Origin: Xanthobacter dioxanivorans
GTDB taxonomy: Bacteria; Pseudomonadota; Alphaproteobacteria; Rhizobiales; Xanthobacteraceae
Direction of reading: 5' to 3'
DNA: 64,000 nt
Assembly: GCF_016807805.1 (NCBI RefSeq)
Contig: NZ_CP063362.1
Span: forward strand, 806,001-870,000
Part shown: positions 32,817 to 40,159 of the stretch, in pieces
How positions within the stretch are numbered: the first letter of the stretch is position 1
Layout of the letters: the number at the start of each line of letters is the position of its first letter
Translations under genes and position numbers: made by a program
Notes under the pieces: model-generated
The model's input: only the letters and a program-made list of their open reading frames with translations
Told to the model about the DNA's origin: nothing
Database searches by the model: none

Positions 32817-33116
32817 TGCTTTGCCGGCGCTTTTCGGGCGGAGGGCCTCTTCCGGCGGCCCGACCGGCGAACGGCGCAAAAGCCGGTCAAAAGCGGATGA
32901 GCCGGCAGCGTCCGCCGGGCACGCCATGCCATTGACAGTCGTTCGCATCCTTTTGAAATAGATTTCGGCATTTTTATTTTGTGCGACGCACCAATTCGTC
33001 GGTAAAGGCGCGACGCCTTCAACAAATGGCACCCAACCTGCATGGCAAAGCTGTTGATGAATGGCAGAGCGAGCGCGACTGCCCCTTTGAATTGACGCTC
33101 GAAGATCGAGGATGCC
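32817..33116. other. Intergenic region before the hydrolase-like gene
   Basis: About 300 bp without a gene. It is AT-richer near 32940-33000 and holds the sigma-54 promoter at 33027. A TTGTGCGACGCACCAA-like palindrome near 32980-32996 could be a poor NifA site; no exact TGT-N10-ACA is present. Confidence 0.5.
33027..33042 (+). promoter_or_regulatory. Sigma-54 promoter of the hydrolase-like gene
   Basis: TGGCACCCAACCTGCA: TGGCAC at -24 and CTGCA at -12 with GG-N10-GC spacing, 75 bp before the ATG. Confidence 0.7.
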
Positions 33117-33878
33117 ATGATCGAAGTCACAGCAAGCGACGTGAAATTCTCCGCCTATCGGGCGGATCCGGATGGCACCCCCAAGGGTGCCGTGGTGGTG
33201 CTGCAGGACGTGTTCGGCGTCAATGCCGACATCCGCAAGATCGCGGACGGCTTTGCCGCCGCGGGCTATGTGGCCGTGGCGCCAGCGCTTTTCGACAAGG
33301 TGAAGTCCTCCATCGAGCTGGAGCCGTCGGCCGTGGACGAGGGCCGCAGCCTTTCCGCCGAGATCGGGAACGACTGGCCGCTGGCGGCCATCCAGGCCAC
33401 GGTCGACACGGTGAAGGATGCCGGCAAGGTGGCGCTGGTGGGATATTCCTGGGGTGGCTATCTGGCCTATCTCGCCGCCAATGAAGTCAAGGGGCTGGCC
33501 TGCGCCATCGGCTACCACACCGACGGCCTGCTGGGCGCCATGATGGAAAAGCGCCGCATCCCGACGCTCATCCATTTCGCCGAGCAGGATCCGGAGAATC
33601 CGGAAGAGGACGTGGTGCAATTCCGCGCCCGGCGTCCCGACGTTTCCGCCTTCTCCTATCCCGGCGCGAGCCGCGGCTTCAGCTATCCCGCCGGCGCGGC
33701 CTATAATGCCGAGGCGGCCGAGAAGGCGCTGGAGCGCACCTTGTTCTGGATCTCGCAATATGTGGTCGGCCAAGGACCCGTGCAGCTCAAGAACGCCGGT
33801 GCCTATGCCCAGGCCAAGACCGAGAAGAAGGGCAAGAAGAAGACCGCCGACGACGACATGGGTCCGCCCCTGGACTGA
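33117..33878 (+). CDS. Dienelactone-hydrolase-family protein with altered catalytic residues
   Basis: A 253-residue alpha/beta-hydrolase of the dienelactone hydrolase family: VVLQDVFGVNADIRKIADGF, GYSWGGYLAYLAA, TLIHFAEQDPENP and GASRGFSYPAG follow the family order. In true dienelactone hydrolases the corresponding residues are Glu (here Asp in QDVFG), Cys in GYCxGG (here Ser) and His in xxHGF (here Arg). Asp in EQDPENP is kept. So ordinary hydrolase activity is doubtful. A Lys-rich tail (KKGKKKTADDD) is added. A sigma-54 promoter suggests expression with nif genes. Confidence 0.85.
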   Translation: MIEVTASDVKFSAYRADPDGTPKGAVVVLQDVFGVNADIRKIADGFAAAGYVAVAPALFDKVKSSIELEPSAVDEGRSLSAEIGNDWPLAAIQATVDTVKDAGKVALVGYSWGGYLAYLAANEVKGLACAIGYHTDGLLGAMMEKRRIPTLIHFAEQDPENPEEDVVQFRARRPDVSAFSYPGASRGFSYPAGAAYNAEAAEKALERTLFWISQYVVGQGPVQLKNAGAYAQAKTEKKGKKKTADDDMGPPLD

Positions 33879-34295
33879 GGGTCGATCGAGGCTTTTGCTG
33901 AAGGAGCACGGCTTGATCGCGCCGGCGCATCCGTGCCACCGCGTCCGTGCCATCTTGGCCGGGCTTGCCGCGGACGTCGGCTGCGGCCGATTCCAGCACC
34001 TGCAATCGGAACCCGCGCGCATGCGGGTTCCGACGCCCCGCGCCCCACGGCCGGGATCGGCTTCCCCCGCCTGCAAGTGGCTCGGCCATCGCCGCAAACG
34101 ATCCACCAGCGCCAACGATGTCCGCGCCTGAAGCGCGGATGCACCCATCGGGGTGAGGTGGCTGGACCGGATCTGGCTCCGGCACACGCTTCCTCCCCAC
34201 ACGGGTTCGTCAGGACGATTCCGGCTGGATTTGGCGGCCCCGTTGGGTCAATCTGCGAGACTTCCTGTCCCGAACCTGCCGAACGGGAGACCGCC
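33879..34295. other. Intergenic region with one hairpin
   Basis: About 415 bp with no supported gene. The inverted repeat CGGAACCCGC - GCGCAT - GCGGGTTCCG at 34007-34032 could end the hydrolase-like transcript. No sigma-54 promoter was found for the next gene. Confidence 0.5.
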
Positions 34296-34625
34296 ATGAG
34301 CGTGATCGAGCACGATTTCGGCGCGGACAAACGGCGCAAGGAGCGCCGGTTCCGCGATCTTCTGAACCTCGACGCCCTTCATGAGCAGAACGTCCGCAAC
34401 AATCCCCTGCCCTACCTCGAGCGCGCCAGCGAGCGCATCTACCAGCTCGAACGCACCCTGTTCGAGGCGGCCCTGGCGGCGCGTGCGCCCACAGGCGGCG
34501 ACCCGTCCGGGCCGACGGTGACGGTGAGCGAGGCCGAGTATCAGCGTCTTCTCGCCTGCCGGGCGCTGGTGGATGCCGCCCTCGCCCAGATCCAGGCCGC
34601 GGCGGACAAGGACGACGCGCTCTAA
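34296..34625 (+). CDS. Small unknown protein
   Basis: A 109-residue acidic/basic mixed protein, MSVIEHDFGADKRRKERRF, with a likely coiled-coil segment (LERASERIYQLERTLFEAALAARA) and a second helix near the C-terminus. The start at 34296 follows GGGAGA. No family is recognised. It stands alone, ending just before the dispersed repeat copy B, with no visible nif promoter. Confidence 0.6.
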   Translation: MSVIEHDFGADKRRKERRFRDLLNLDALHEQNVRNNPLPYLERASERIYQLERTLFEAALAARAPTGGDPSGPTVTVSEAEYQRLLACRALVDAALAQIQAAADKDDAL

Positions 34626-34698
34626 GGCGACGCCTCCGACGCGCCGCCGTCGCCGATCATCGGGACGGAGCGCGATCCGAACATTCGCCCGGGGAATC

Positions 34699-34830
34699 GC
34701 CCTCTCCCTCAAGAGGGTTTTCGAGCGAAGTGGCGACCGGGTCGCGTGAAGAAAACGCGACCACGCAAAGAGCCAGCCGTTTCCCCGATTGCGTGAAAAG
34801 GGGAAACGGCTGGGGCCCGATGATCGGCGC
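34699..34830 (+). repeat. Dispersed repeat, copy B
   Basis: Inverted relative to copy A at 16855-16990. Shared blocks are GTTTTCGAGCGAAGTGG, GAAGAAAACGCGA and the hairpin, here CAGCCGTTTCCCC (34774-34786) with GGGGAAACGGCTG (34800-34812). Compared with copy A the stem bases differ but stay paired. Confidence 0.7.
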
Positions 34831-34847
34831 CGGGTTCAAGTGGCCGG

Positions 34848-35333
34848 TCAGTTGTGCACGGACGGGGGCGGAGACCACTGGTACAGGTCGCCCCAGCCGC
34901 TCTCCGCCTTCACCTCGTGGGTGAATCCGAGCTCGCCGAGCGCCACCGCAAAGCCGAGTTGCTCCCCGCTCTTCACGCTGGCCAGCAACGGGACCTTCCG
35001 CCCCTGCAGCTCGCCGAGCAGCGCGGGCAGCACCTTTTCCTCGCGCGCCCCCGGCGCCACCGCCGCATAGGCCACGTGGATGGCCTCGCCGTGGAGGAAG
35101 CCCCAATCGAAATCGTCCCGCCGCGCCAGAAGGGCGCCGACGATGCCCTTCTCGTTGTCCACCAGCACCGGGGAGAGTCCCGAGGTGCAGCAGGCCATCA
35201 GCTCGGAGAGGATGCTTTCCTGCTCCAGCTCGTCGTCCATCTTGAAGGGAACCTCGGCGGACACCTGGCGCAGCAGCCCCCAGATGCCCTGCACGTCGCT
35301 GAGAGACGCGATGCGTCGGGTCAATTCGCTCAT
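34848..35333 (-). CDS. GNAT-like protein, function unknown
   Basis: A 161-residue protein with the layout of a GCN5-related acetyltransferase: MSELTRRIASLSDVQGIWGLLRQV, a central GIVGALLARRDDF strand pair, and a VAPGAREEKVLPALLGELQGR segment where an acetyl-CoA loop would be expected, without a classical QxxGxG. The start is at 35333; a longer frame to 35396 has no support. It lies within the nif island and diverges from the sigma-54-controlled gene at 35622. Call is tentative. Confidence 0.6.
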   Translation of the reverse strand: MSELTRRIASLSDVQGIWGLLRQVSAEVPFKMDDELEQESILSELMACCTSGLSPVLVDNEKGIVGALLARRDDFDWGFLHGEAIHVAYAAVAPGAREEKVLPALLGELQGRKVPLLASVKSGEQLGFAVALGELGFTHEVKAESGWGDLYQWSPPPSVHN

Positions 35334-35459
35334 AACATCACTCCGAGTATCCAAAAAATAACTTGCGGATCTTAGGTGATCTGGCGAATTTTTCAATATT
35401 CGTGATACTCTTTCTGCGGATCACTTGAGTGTCGCAAAGCATACGGCGACGCGCCGCCC

Positions 35460-35475
35460 TGTCGCGTCGCCGACA
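35460..35475. promoter_or_regulatory. NifA site
   Basis: TGT-CGCGTCGCCG-ACA, 75 bp upstream of the sigma-54 promoter at 35551. Confidence 0.7.
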
Positions 35476-35550
35476 CCCGATTGCGCGCCTGCCACGCGCG
35501 CAGCAGGCGCGCAGCAGGGATGCCCCGGCCTTCGCCGCCGACACGGGCGA

Positions 35551-35566
35551 TGGCAAGAACCTTGCT
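35551..35566 (+). promoter_or_regulatory. Sigma-54 promoter of the unknown gene pair
   Basis: TGGCAAGAACCTTGCT, close to TGGCACG-N4-TTGCT, 56 bp before the ATG at 35622. Confidence 0.75.
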
Positions 35567-35621
35567 CGCGGGCGAAAGGCGGGGCCGCGCGGCGCGCCCC
35601 GCAGATCTGCTGGAGCGAGGC

Positions 35622-35867
35622 ATGTCGGATATGGAAGGGTTCTTCATCGACTGGGATGGCAACGCGCGAAGCGTGAGCGACCCCGGCGGCGGCTATCTGT
35701 GCGAAACCGACATGGTCGCGAAATACGTGGCCATCACCACCAAGACCGGTACGCTGGTGCATGAGGGCACCTATTACAAGACCATGGAGGCCATCACCAA
35801 GGCCGGCATCAAGGCCTCGTTCGTCCCCGGGTCGCATCCCTGGGGCTCGAAGGAAGACGGCTTCTGA
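35622..35867 (+). CDS. Small unknown protein under sigma-54/NifA control
   Basis: An 81-residue soluble protein, MSDMEGFFIDWDGNARSV, with KTMEAITKAGIKASFVPGSH in the middle. It has no Cys and no membrane segment. The start at 35622 follows GGAGCGAGG. The NifA site and sigma-54 promoter upstream make it a nitrogen-fixation gene. No known family recognised. It is followed 89 bp later by another small unknown gene. Confidence 0.75.
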   Translation: MSDMEGFFIDWDGNARSVSDPGGGYLCETDMVAKYVAITTKTGTLVHEGTYYKTMEAITKAGIKASFVPGSHPWGSKEDGF

Positions 35868-35956
35868 GCCTGCGGGCGCAATCCGCGCCCGTTCCTCCGG
35901 CTGCGCCAGCAGCCGTCCACGCCGACACACAGCAAGTAAACCAAGGGGATTCGGCG

Positions 35957-36196
35957 ATGCTCCCGACGACGATTCTCATCGATGAGGCCCCGCGTTGCGT
36001 CGTTCGTGCCAACGACACGAAGGCCCTCACCCGCTTCCTGCGCAACGCGAAATCCTACCTGCTCGCGGACAAGCCCGCAGGCACGATCACCCACCGCGCG
36101 GCCTCCGAGGCGGAGGTCGCCAAGTGGCGAAGCGCGCTGGAACTGCACCTGGCCTGGGGCGGATCCGACGAAGACTTCTTCGGCATTCCCCTATAG
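35957..36196 (+). CDS. Small unknown protein
   Basis: A 79-residue protein, MLPTTILIDEAPRCVVRAND, ending HLAWGGSDEDFFGIPL. It carries one Cys. It follows the 35622 gene on the same strand with a ribosome site AAGGGGATT before the ATG at 35957, so the two probably share the sigma-54 promoter. I do not recognise the family. Confidence 0.7.
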   Translation: MLPTTILIDEAPRCVVRANDTKALTRFLRNAKSYLLADKPAGTITHRAASEAEVAKWRSALELHLAWGGSDEDFFGIPL

Positions 36197-36219
36197 CCGC
36201 ACGCGGCCGCGACAGCGCC

Positions 36220-36654
36220 TCAAGGGCGCGCGGCGTGCCCCGTCGTGTCGTGCGGGTTTCCGGCGGTGTTGCGCATCCAGTCGGCGAGCTTTGCCAGGGC
36301 GGCATAGATCTCCTCGCGCGCGGTGGCGTCGCTCACCGTCTCGTCGAGCGCGCCGCGCATGCACAGCAGCCAGGCGTCGCGCTCGTCATTGCCGATGGCG
36401 AAGCCCATGTGCCGCTGCCGCAGGCGCGGATGCCCCTTCTCCGGCGAATAGAGCTTGGGCCCGCCCGTCCATTCGGAGAGATAGCGCTTCAGCACCTGCT
36501 TGGTGCTGGCGAGGTCGTCCGCATGCATGGTGCGGATGCCCTCGGCCTCCGGCAGGCGATCCATGCGGGCGTAGAAGGCCTCCACCAGGCGATCGATCAC
36601 CACCGCGCCGCCCAGGCGCTCGAACATGCTCACCGTTTCGACCACATCGGACAT
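36220..36654 (-). CDS. glbO: Group II truncated hemoglobin
   Basis: A 144-residue truncated globin (trHbO type): FERLGGAVVIDRLVEAFYARM starts the globin helices, the proximal His is in RLRQRHMGFAIG, and Trp in DAWLLCMRGAL matches the TrpG8 mark of group II. It probably binds oxygen or NO tightly and could lower free oxygen near nitrogenase. It is the last gene of a leftward unit with two small proteins and a Rieske protein. Confidence 0.88.
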   Translation of the reverse strand: MSDVVETVSMFERLGGAVVIDRLVEAFYARMDRLPEAEGIRTMHADDLASTKQVLKRYLSEWTGGPKLYSPEKGHPRLRQRHMGFAIGNDERDAWLLCMRGALDETVSDATAREEIYAALAKLADWMRNTAGNPHDTTGHAARP

Positions 36655-36690
36655 CTTCCACCTCGCGGATGGGAGGACAGGCGGCGACGC

Positions 36691-36858
36691 CTATTCCTCC
36701 ATGTTGGGCAACAGGATCACTTCCGCCGGCGCGCCGGCGCCCTGGGCGTCGACGAAATCGAGGGCCGAAACCAGGGAGAGGCCGCCGCCATTCTCCATCA
36801 GCACCACCGCCTCCGGCGGCATGTTGCCGAGCGCCTCGATCAGCTGCGCCACCGTCAT
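36691..36858 (-). CDS. 55-residue unknown protein
   Basis: A short ORF between the globin and the next gene, start ATG at 36858, stop TAG at 36691: MTVAQLIEALGNMPPEAVVL followed by MENGGGLSLVSALDF and ending LLPNMEE. It fills the gap between its neighbours (36 bp and 32 bp away) in one operon, and the codons have the strong third-position G/C bias of real genes here. The MPPEAVVL and late DF turns recall small phage-like proteins, but I cannot name a family. Confidence 0.65.
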   Translation of the reverse strand: MTVAQLIEALGNMPPEAVVLMENGGGLSLVSALDFVDAQGAGAPAEVILLPNMEE

Positions 36859-36890
36859 GACCCTCTCCGTCCTTGCTCCAGGCCCCGAAC

Positions 36891-37214
36891 TCAGGCGGCG
36901 GCCAAGGGCTGGCCCGCCTCGTCGAAGGCGACCACCACCGTATCCTCGTCCACCATGGTCACCTCCGCCCGGCGGATCGCGCCATTGGCGTGGTATTCAT
37001 AGCGGTGCGCCAGCTCCACCTCGCCATAGACCATCTTGTCGAAGCCGGTGAGCAGCCCCGCCGCGTCGAAATAGGCGCGGATGAAGGTGTTCCTATGGGT
37101 GAGCTGCGCATCCGGAATGGCCTCCACCAGCCGGAACGGCATCTTCACCCCCGTGTAGGTGACGAAGAAGCGGCATGTGGCCGCCTCCTCGCCGCGCGTC
37201 GCATTGCCTGTCAT
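36891..37214 (-). CDS. Unknown nif-island protein
   Basis: A 107-residue protein, MTGNATRGEEAATCRFFVTYTG, then PFRLVEAIPDAQLTHRNTFIRAYFD and VELAHRYEYHANGAIRRAEVTM. It looks like a small alpha/beta protein with one Cys. It lies in the operon between the Rieske gene and the 55-residue ORF. It looks conserved beside globin and Rieske genes in nif islands, but I have no function. Confidence 0.75.
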   Translation of the reverse strand: MTGNATRGEEAATCRFFVTYTGVKMPFRLVEAIPDAQLTHRNTFIRAYFDAAGLLTGFDKMVYGEVELAHRYEYHANGAIRRAEVTMVDEDTVVVAFDEAGQPLAAA

Positions 37215-37260
37215 GCACCGTCCGCCATGGAAACAGATTACGTCCTGAACAGATCTTTGC

Positions 37261-37710
37261 TTAATCCGGGGAGATCATGATTTCCATGGTGTCGTCGAAA
37301 TCGTCATAGGGAAAGGGACGCTCCTCCTCTTCCACCAGGGCCACCCCGCACAGGCAGACATCGCGCCCCACCACCGCGAGGGCGATGGGCTCCAGGGTCT
37401 TGCCCTCGCAGGGGCCGTCGACGCAGCTGCCGCTCTCGATGTCGAACAGGGCGCCATGGCGGCCGCAGCGCAGGCGCGTGCCATCCTTGTTGAAGAATTC
37501 ACCGCCGCCGATATTGAGCCAGGTGCCCTGGTGGGGGCACGCATTCACATAGCCCACGAAGTCCCGCGCCCCGGTGCGCACGATCACGATGCGGAAAGGC
37601 CGCGCCCCGCCGTCCTCGGTGATGCGGGACAGGTCGAACGCCCTGGCCTCGCCGGGATCGATGAAGCTGGTCTCGCAGATGGCATATACTTCGATTTCGT
37701 CGGCAGACAT
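37261..37710 (-). CDS. Rieske [2Fe-2S] protein
   Basis: A 149-residue soluble Rieske protein of the kind fused to or paired with nif oxygenase-like genes. The cluster motif is CPHQGTW (Cys-x-His) and CGRHGALFD (Cys-x2-His), with the usual spacing between. It lacks a membrane anchor, so it is a cytoplasmic electron carrier. It leads the operon with the two small genes and the globin. A paralogue is at 54360-54842. Confidence 0.85.
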   Translation of the reverse strand: MSADEIEVYAICETSFIDPGEARAFDLSRITEDGGARPFRIVIVRTGARDFVGYVNACPHQGTWLNIGGGEFFNKDGTRLRCGRHGALFDIESGSCVDGPCEGKTLEPIALAVVGRDVCLCGVALVEEEERPFPYDDFDDTMEIMISPD

Positions 37711-37755
37711 CCCGCTCACGCTCCTCGCGCGGCCCTCCCGAAAAGCGCCGGCACC

Positions 37756-37771
37756 TGTCGCAAATGGTACA
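37756..37771. promoter_or_regulatory. NifA site
   Basis: TGT-CGCAAATGGT-ACA between the Rieske and GST genes. A weak sigma-54-like element TGCCCCAATATTTGCA (37816-37831, with GC instead of GG at -24) lies 45 bp to its right, facing the GST gene. Confidence 0.6.
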
Positions 37772-37903
37772 GACCTGTCGGCCCCGCCCGCCGGAACGGC
37801 CGGCACGACCCGGACTGCCCCAATATTTGCATGAAGCATGCCGACGAGCGCCCGGGCCGGGATCCCGGTCCCTCCGGCGTCCATCCCGCAGGAAAGACAC
37901 GCC

Positions 37904-38563
37904 ATGCCGGCCATGAAGTTCTACATGACCCCCGGTTCCTGCTCGACCGGGATCCACATCATCCTGGAGGAGCTGGAGGAGGTGTTCGAGGCCCACATCG
38001 TGAACCTGCCGGCGGGAGACCATTTCAAGCCCGATTATGTGGCCATCAATCCCAAGTCGACGATCCCCGCCCTGGTGCGGCCGGACGGAACGACCCTGAC
38101 CGAAGTGGTGTCCATCGCCTACTGGCTCGCGCGCAGCCGCGGCCGCGGCCGGCTCTGGCCGGGCGAAACGGAGGCCGAGACACGGGCGCTCGAAACCATG
38201 GTCTATGTGGTCTCCACCCTGCACGGCCAGGGCTTCGCGCGCCTCTTCGCCACGCCCACCTTCGCCGCCAGCCCGGGGGACCGGGCAAAGGTGGAGGCGC
38301 TGGGCCGCGACATCATCCAGCAGGGGTTCTCCATCCTCGACCGGGCGCTCGAGGGCCGGGACTATGTGGCGGGCCCGTTCTCGGCCGCCGATCCCATCCT
38401 CTTCTATGTGGAGTTCTGGGCCGAGAAGACCGGCATCGCCCTGCCGTCCAACCTCGCGGCGCACTACCGGCGCATGCTCGAGCGGCCGGTGGTGCGGCGC
38501 GTGCTGCGTGAGGAAGGCTACAATCTGGCGCTTCTCGGCGTGGAGCAAAGCCGCCCCAATTGA
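37904..38563 (+). CDS. Glutathione S-transferase family protein
   Basis: A 219-residue GST: MKFYMTPGSCSTGIHIILEE is the thioredoxin-like N-terminus with Ser/Cys at the usual catalytic region, NPKSTIPALVRPDGTTLTE gives the cis-Pro and the SNAIL-like block, and the C-terminal domain is all helical with GPFSAADPILFYV. Substrate unknown. It is divergent from the Rieske operon, with a NifA site in between, so expression with nif genes is possible. Confidence 0.8.
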   Translation: MPAMKFYMTPGSCSTGIHIILEELEEVFEAHIVNLPAGDHFKPDYVAINPKSTIPALVRPDGTTLTEVVSIAYWLARSRGRGRLWPGETEAETRALETMVYVVSTLHGQGFARLFATPTFAASPGDRAKVEALGRDIIQQGFSILDRALEGRDYVAGPFSAADPILFYVEFWAEKTGIALPSNLAAHYRRMLERPVVRRVLREEGYNLALLGVEQSRPN

Positions 38564-38609
38564 AGCGCGCCGCACGCATCCGGCCCGCAATCTGCTCCCC
38601 CGGATGGCG

Positions 38610-38625
38610 CCGCACGCTTCTTGCA
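38610..38625 (+). promoter_or_regulatory. Possible sigma-54 promoter of the 38656 gene
   Basis: CCGCACGCTTCTTGCA: matches CACG-N4-TTGCA but has CG instead of GG at -24. It is 31 bp before the ATG. A second candidate CGGCCCGCAATCTGCT is at 38581-38596. Confidence 0.4.
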
Positions 38626-38655
38626 AGATCCCCGCAGGATTCGGAGAGCAGCGTC

Positions 38656-38940
38656 ATGGCCGAAATGATCGTGGTGACGGAAGAAAACCGGGACGACATG
38701 TCCCGCAAGGCTGGGATCTTCCTCTATTCGGAAACCCGACTCTGGCTGGAGGACGACAGCGTTCACCGCGCCGACGGCCCCGCCCTCCTCTCACCGGACG
38801 GCGTCGAGCGGTGGTACGTGCGGGGCGCCGAGGTCACCCGCGCGGTCAAGGCCTTCTTTGCCGAGAACAAGTGGACGCTGCGCGCCGGCCTCGACAGCGA
38901 CGAGAAGCGCGACCGCTTCGCCGCGCAATTCCTGGGCTGA
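38656..38940 (+). CDS. Small unknown protein with HRxDGPA motif
   Basis: A 94-residue protein. The segment WLEDDSVHRADGPALLSPDG is the HRxDGPA repeat found in phage and plasmid proteins of unknown role, followed by WYVRGAEVTRAVKAFFAENK. The start at 38656 follows GGAGAGCAG. It stands alone after the GST gene. Function unknown. Confidence 0.65.
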   Translation: MAEMIVVTEENRDDMSRKAGIFLYSETRLWLEDDSVHRADGPALLSPDGVERWYVRGAEVTRAVKAFFAENKWTLRAGLDSDEKRDRFAAQFLG

Positions 38941-39004
38941 GGCGCCTTCGGCGGCGCGTCGAAGGCGCTGAAGTCGAAGGCCTGAAAAGGAAAGACCTGA
39001 AAAA

Positions 39005-39037
39005 TCGTGATGGCCGGCACCCGGCCGGCCATCACGA
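39005..39037. terminator. Palindrome/terminator
   Basis: TCGTGATGGCCGG - CACCCGG - CCGGCCATCACGA, a REP-like hairpin similar to 16801-16833, between converging genes at 38940 and 39176. Confidence 0.55.
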
Positions 39038-39175
39038 TGATCCACTACGCCCGCCAGAGCGCGCGCCGATCGGCTGGCATCGCAAGCTGACCGGAAAACA
39101 CGTTCTCCATCTTGGAGCTGGAGGACGATTCACCGATCAGATTGATTCAATTTGATCGGATCGCACTCCAGCACC

Positions 39176-39571
39176 TCAGATGAGGCCGAGCTCCAGCTGA
39201 ACCTCGTCGCTCATGCGCGACTTGTCCCATGGCGGATCAAATACAAGCTTCATCTTCACGTCGGAAACACCCGGCACGACGCCCACCGCCTGCTGCACCC
39301 AGCCAAGCATCTGCCCGGCAACCGGGCAGCCCGGCGCGGTCAGCGTCATATCCATTTCCACAACACCCTCATCCTTCACCTCAATTCGATAGATGAGGCC
39401 AAGGTCATAAATGTTCACCGGAATTTCCGGATCATTCACCGTCCGCAACGCGCTAACGATGGCTTCCATGAGCGCGGCTTCATCTTCCGCAAAATCGTCG
39501 AAACTCCGCGCTTCACCATGGAAGATCATCGTCGTCGGAGCAGCAATGCCGTGATCAGTTGGCTGTGTCAT
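39176..39571 (-). CDS. SufT/MIP18-like (DUF59) Fe-S assembly protein
   Basis: A 131-residue protein of the DUF59 (MIP18) family: LMEAIVSALRTVNDPEIPVNIYDLGLIYRI is the family signature (DPE.P.ni.dLGLIY), with GCPVAGQMLGWVQQAV holding the conserved Cys. Such proteins mature Fe-S proteins. It ends the YqeB-TPR-SufT unit. I took MTQPTDHG at 39571 as the start since upstream frame residues are unlike the family. Confidence 0.85.
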   Translation of the reverse strand: MTQPTDHGIAAPTTMIFHGEARSFDDFAEDEAALMEAIVSALRTVNDPEIPVNIYDLGLIYRIEVKDEGVVEMDMTLTAPGCPVAGQMLGWVQQAVGVVPGVSDVKMKLVFDPPWDKSRMSDEVQLELGLI

Positions 39572-39642
39572 TTGCCCATTGCCTCCTGCCCCCTCGTCAT
39601 ACGGTACCGAAGCAAGCCGAGTGCCAATCGGGCGGTGTTGGT

Positions 39643-40122
39643 TCAGTCCAGCCCTTCCGCCAGCGCCGCCACCACCGGCCAGCCGACCGCGCCGGTCGGG
39701 TCGAGCACCTTCAGCGCCGCGAGCTTCTCGGCCGCCTCGTCCGGACGGCTCTGGCGCAGATGGATGAACGCCAAGGCCTTCAGAGTGTAGAGCGCAAACC
39801 GGCCGGGGCCATCGGGCAAAATGTCGTGGGCGACCCAGCGGCGCCAGTCGGGGTCCCACCCGGCCTGGCTCGCCGCCTCCGCCAGGCCGCCGCGTGCCGC
39901 GGCCTCGGCCTCGTCCAGGTTCCCCTGGTAGGTGTGGATCTTGTAGAGGCAGAAATAGACCGGCAACTCCGCCGGCGTGGTGGCGAGCGCCTGGCGGAAC
40001 AGCTCGTCGGCCCGGTTGCGATCCCGCCGATAGGCGATGACGCCCTGCTGGAGCAGCGCGTTCACCGCGTCCGACACCTCGCCGAAATTGATGACATCGG
40101 CGTCGGGAAGCAGATCGATCAT
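39643..40122 (-). CDS. TPR-like protein of the nif island
   Basis: A 159-residue helical protein with tetratricopeptide-like pairs (NALLQQGVIAYRRDRNRADELFRQAL, ELPVYFCLYKIHTYQGNLDEAEAAA, YTLKALAFIHLRQSRPDEAAEKLAALKVLDP). It probably holds protein partners. A paralogue with the same repeat order lies at 46705-47244 in the nifB operon. It sits 37 bp after YqeB. Confidence 0.8.
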   Translation of the reverse strand: MIDLLPDADVINFGEVSDAVNALLQQGVIAYRRDRNRADELFRQALATTPAELPVYFCLYKIHTYQGNLDEAEAAARGGLAEAASQAGWDPDWRRWVAHDILPDGPGRFALYTLKALAFIHLRQSRPDEAAEKLAALKVLDPTGAVGWPVVAALAEGLD

Positions 40123-40159
40123 GAAACGGCCCTTCGATGGCTGGTGAAAGGCCCGGGGC

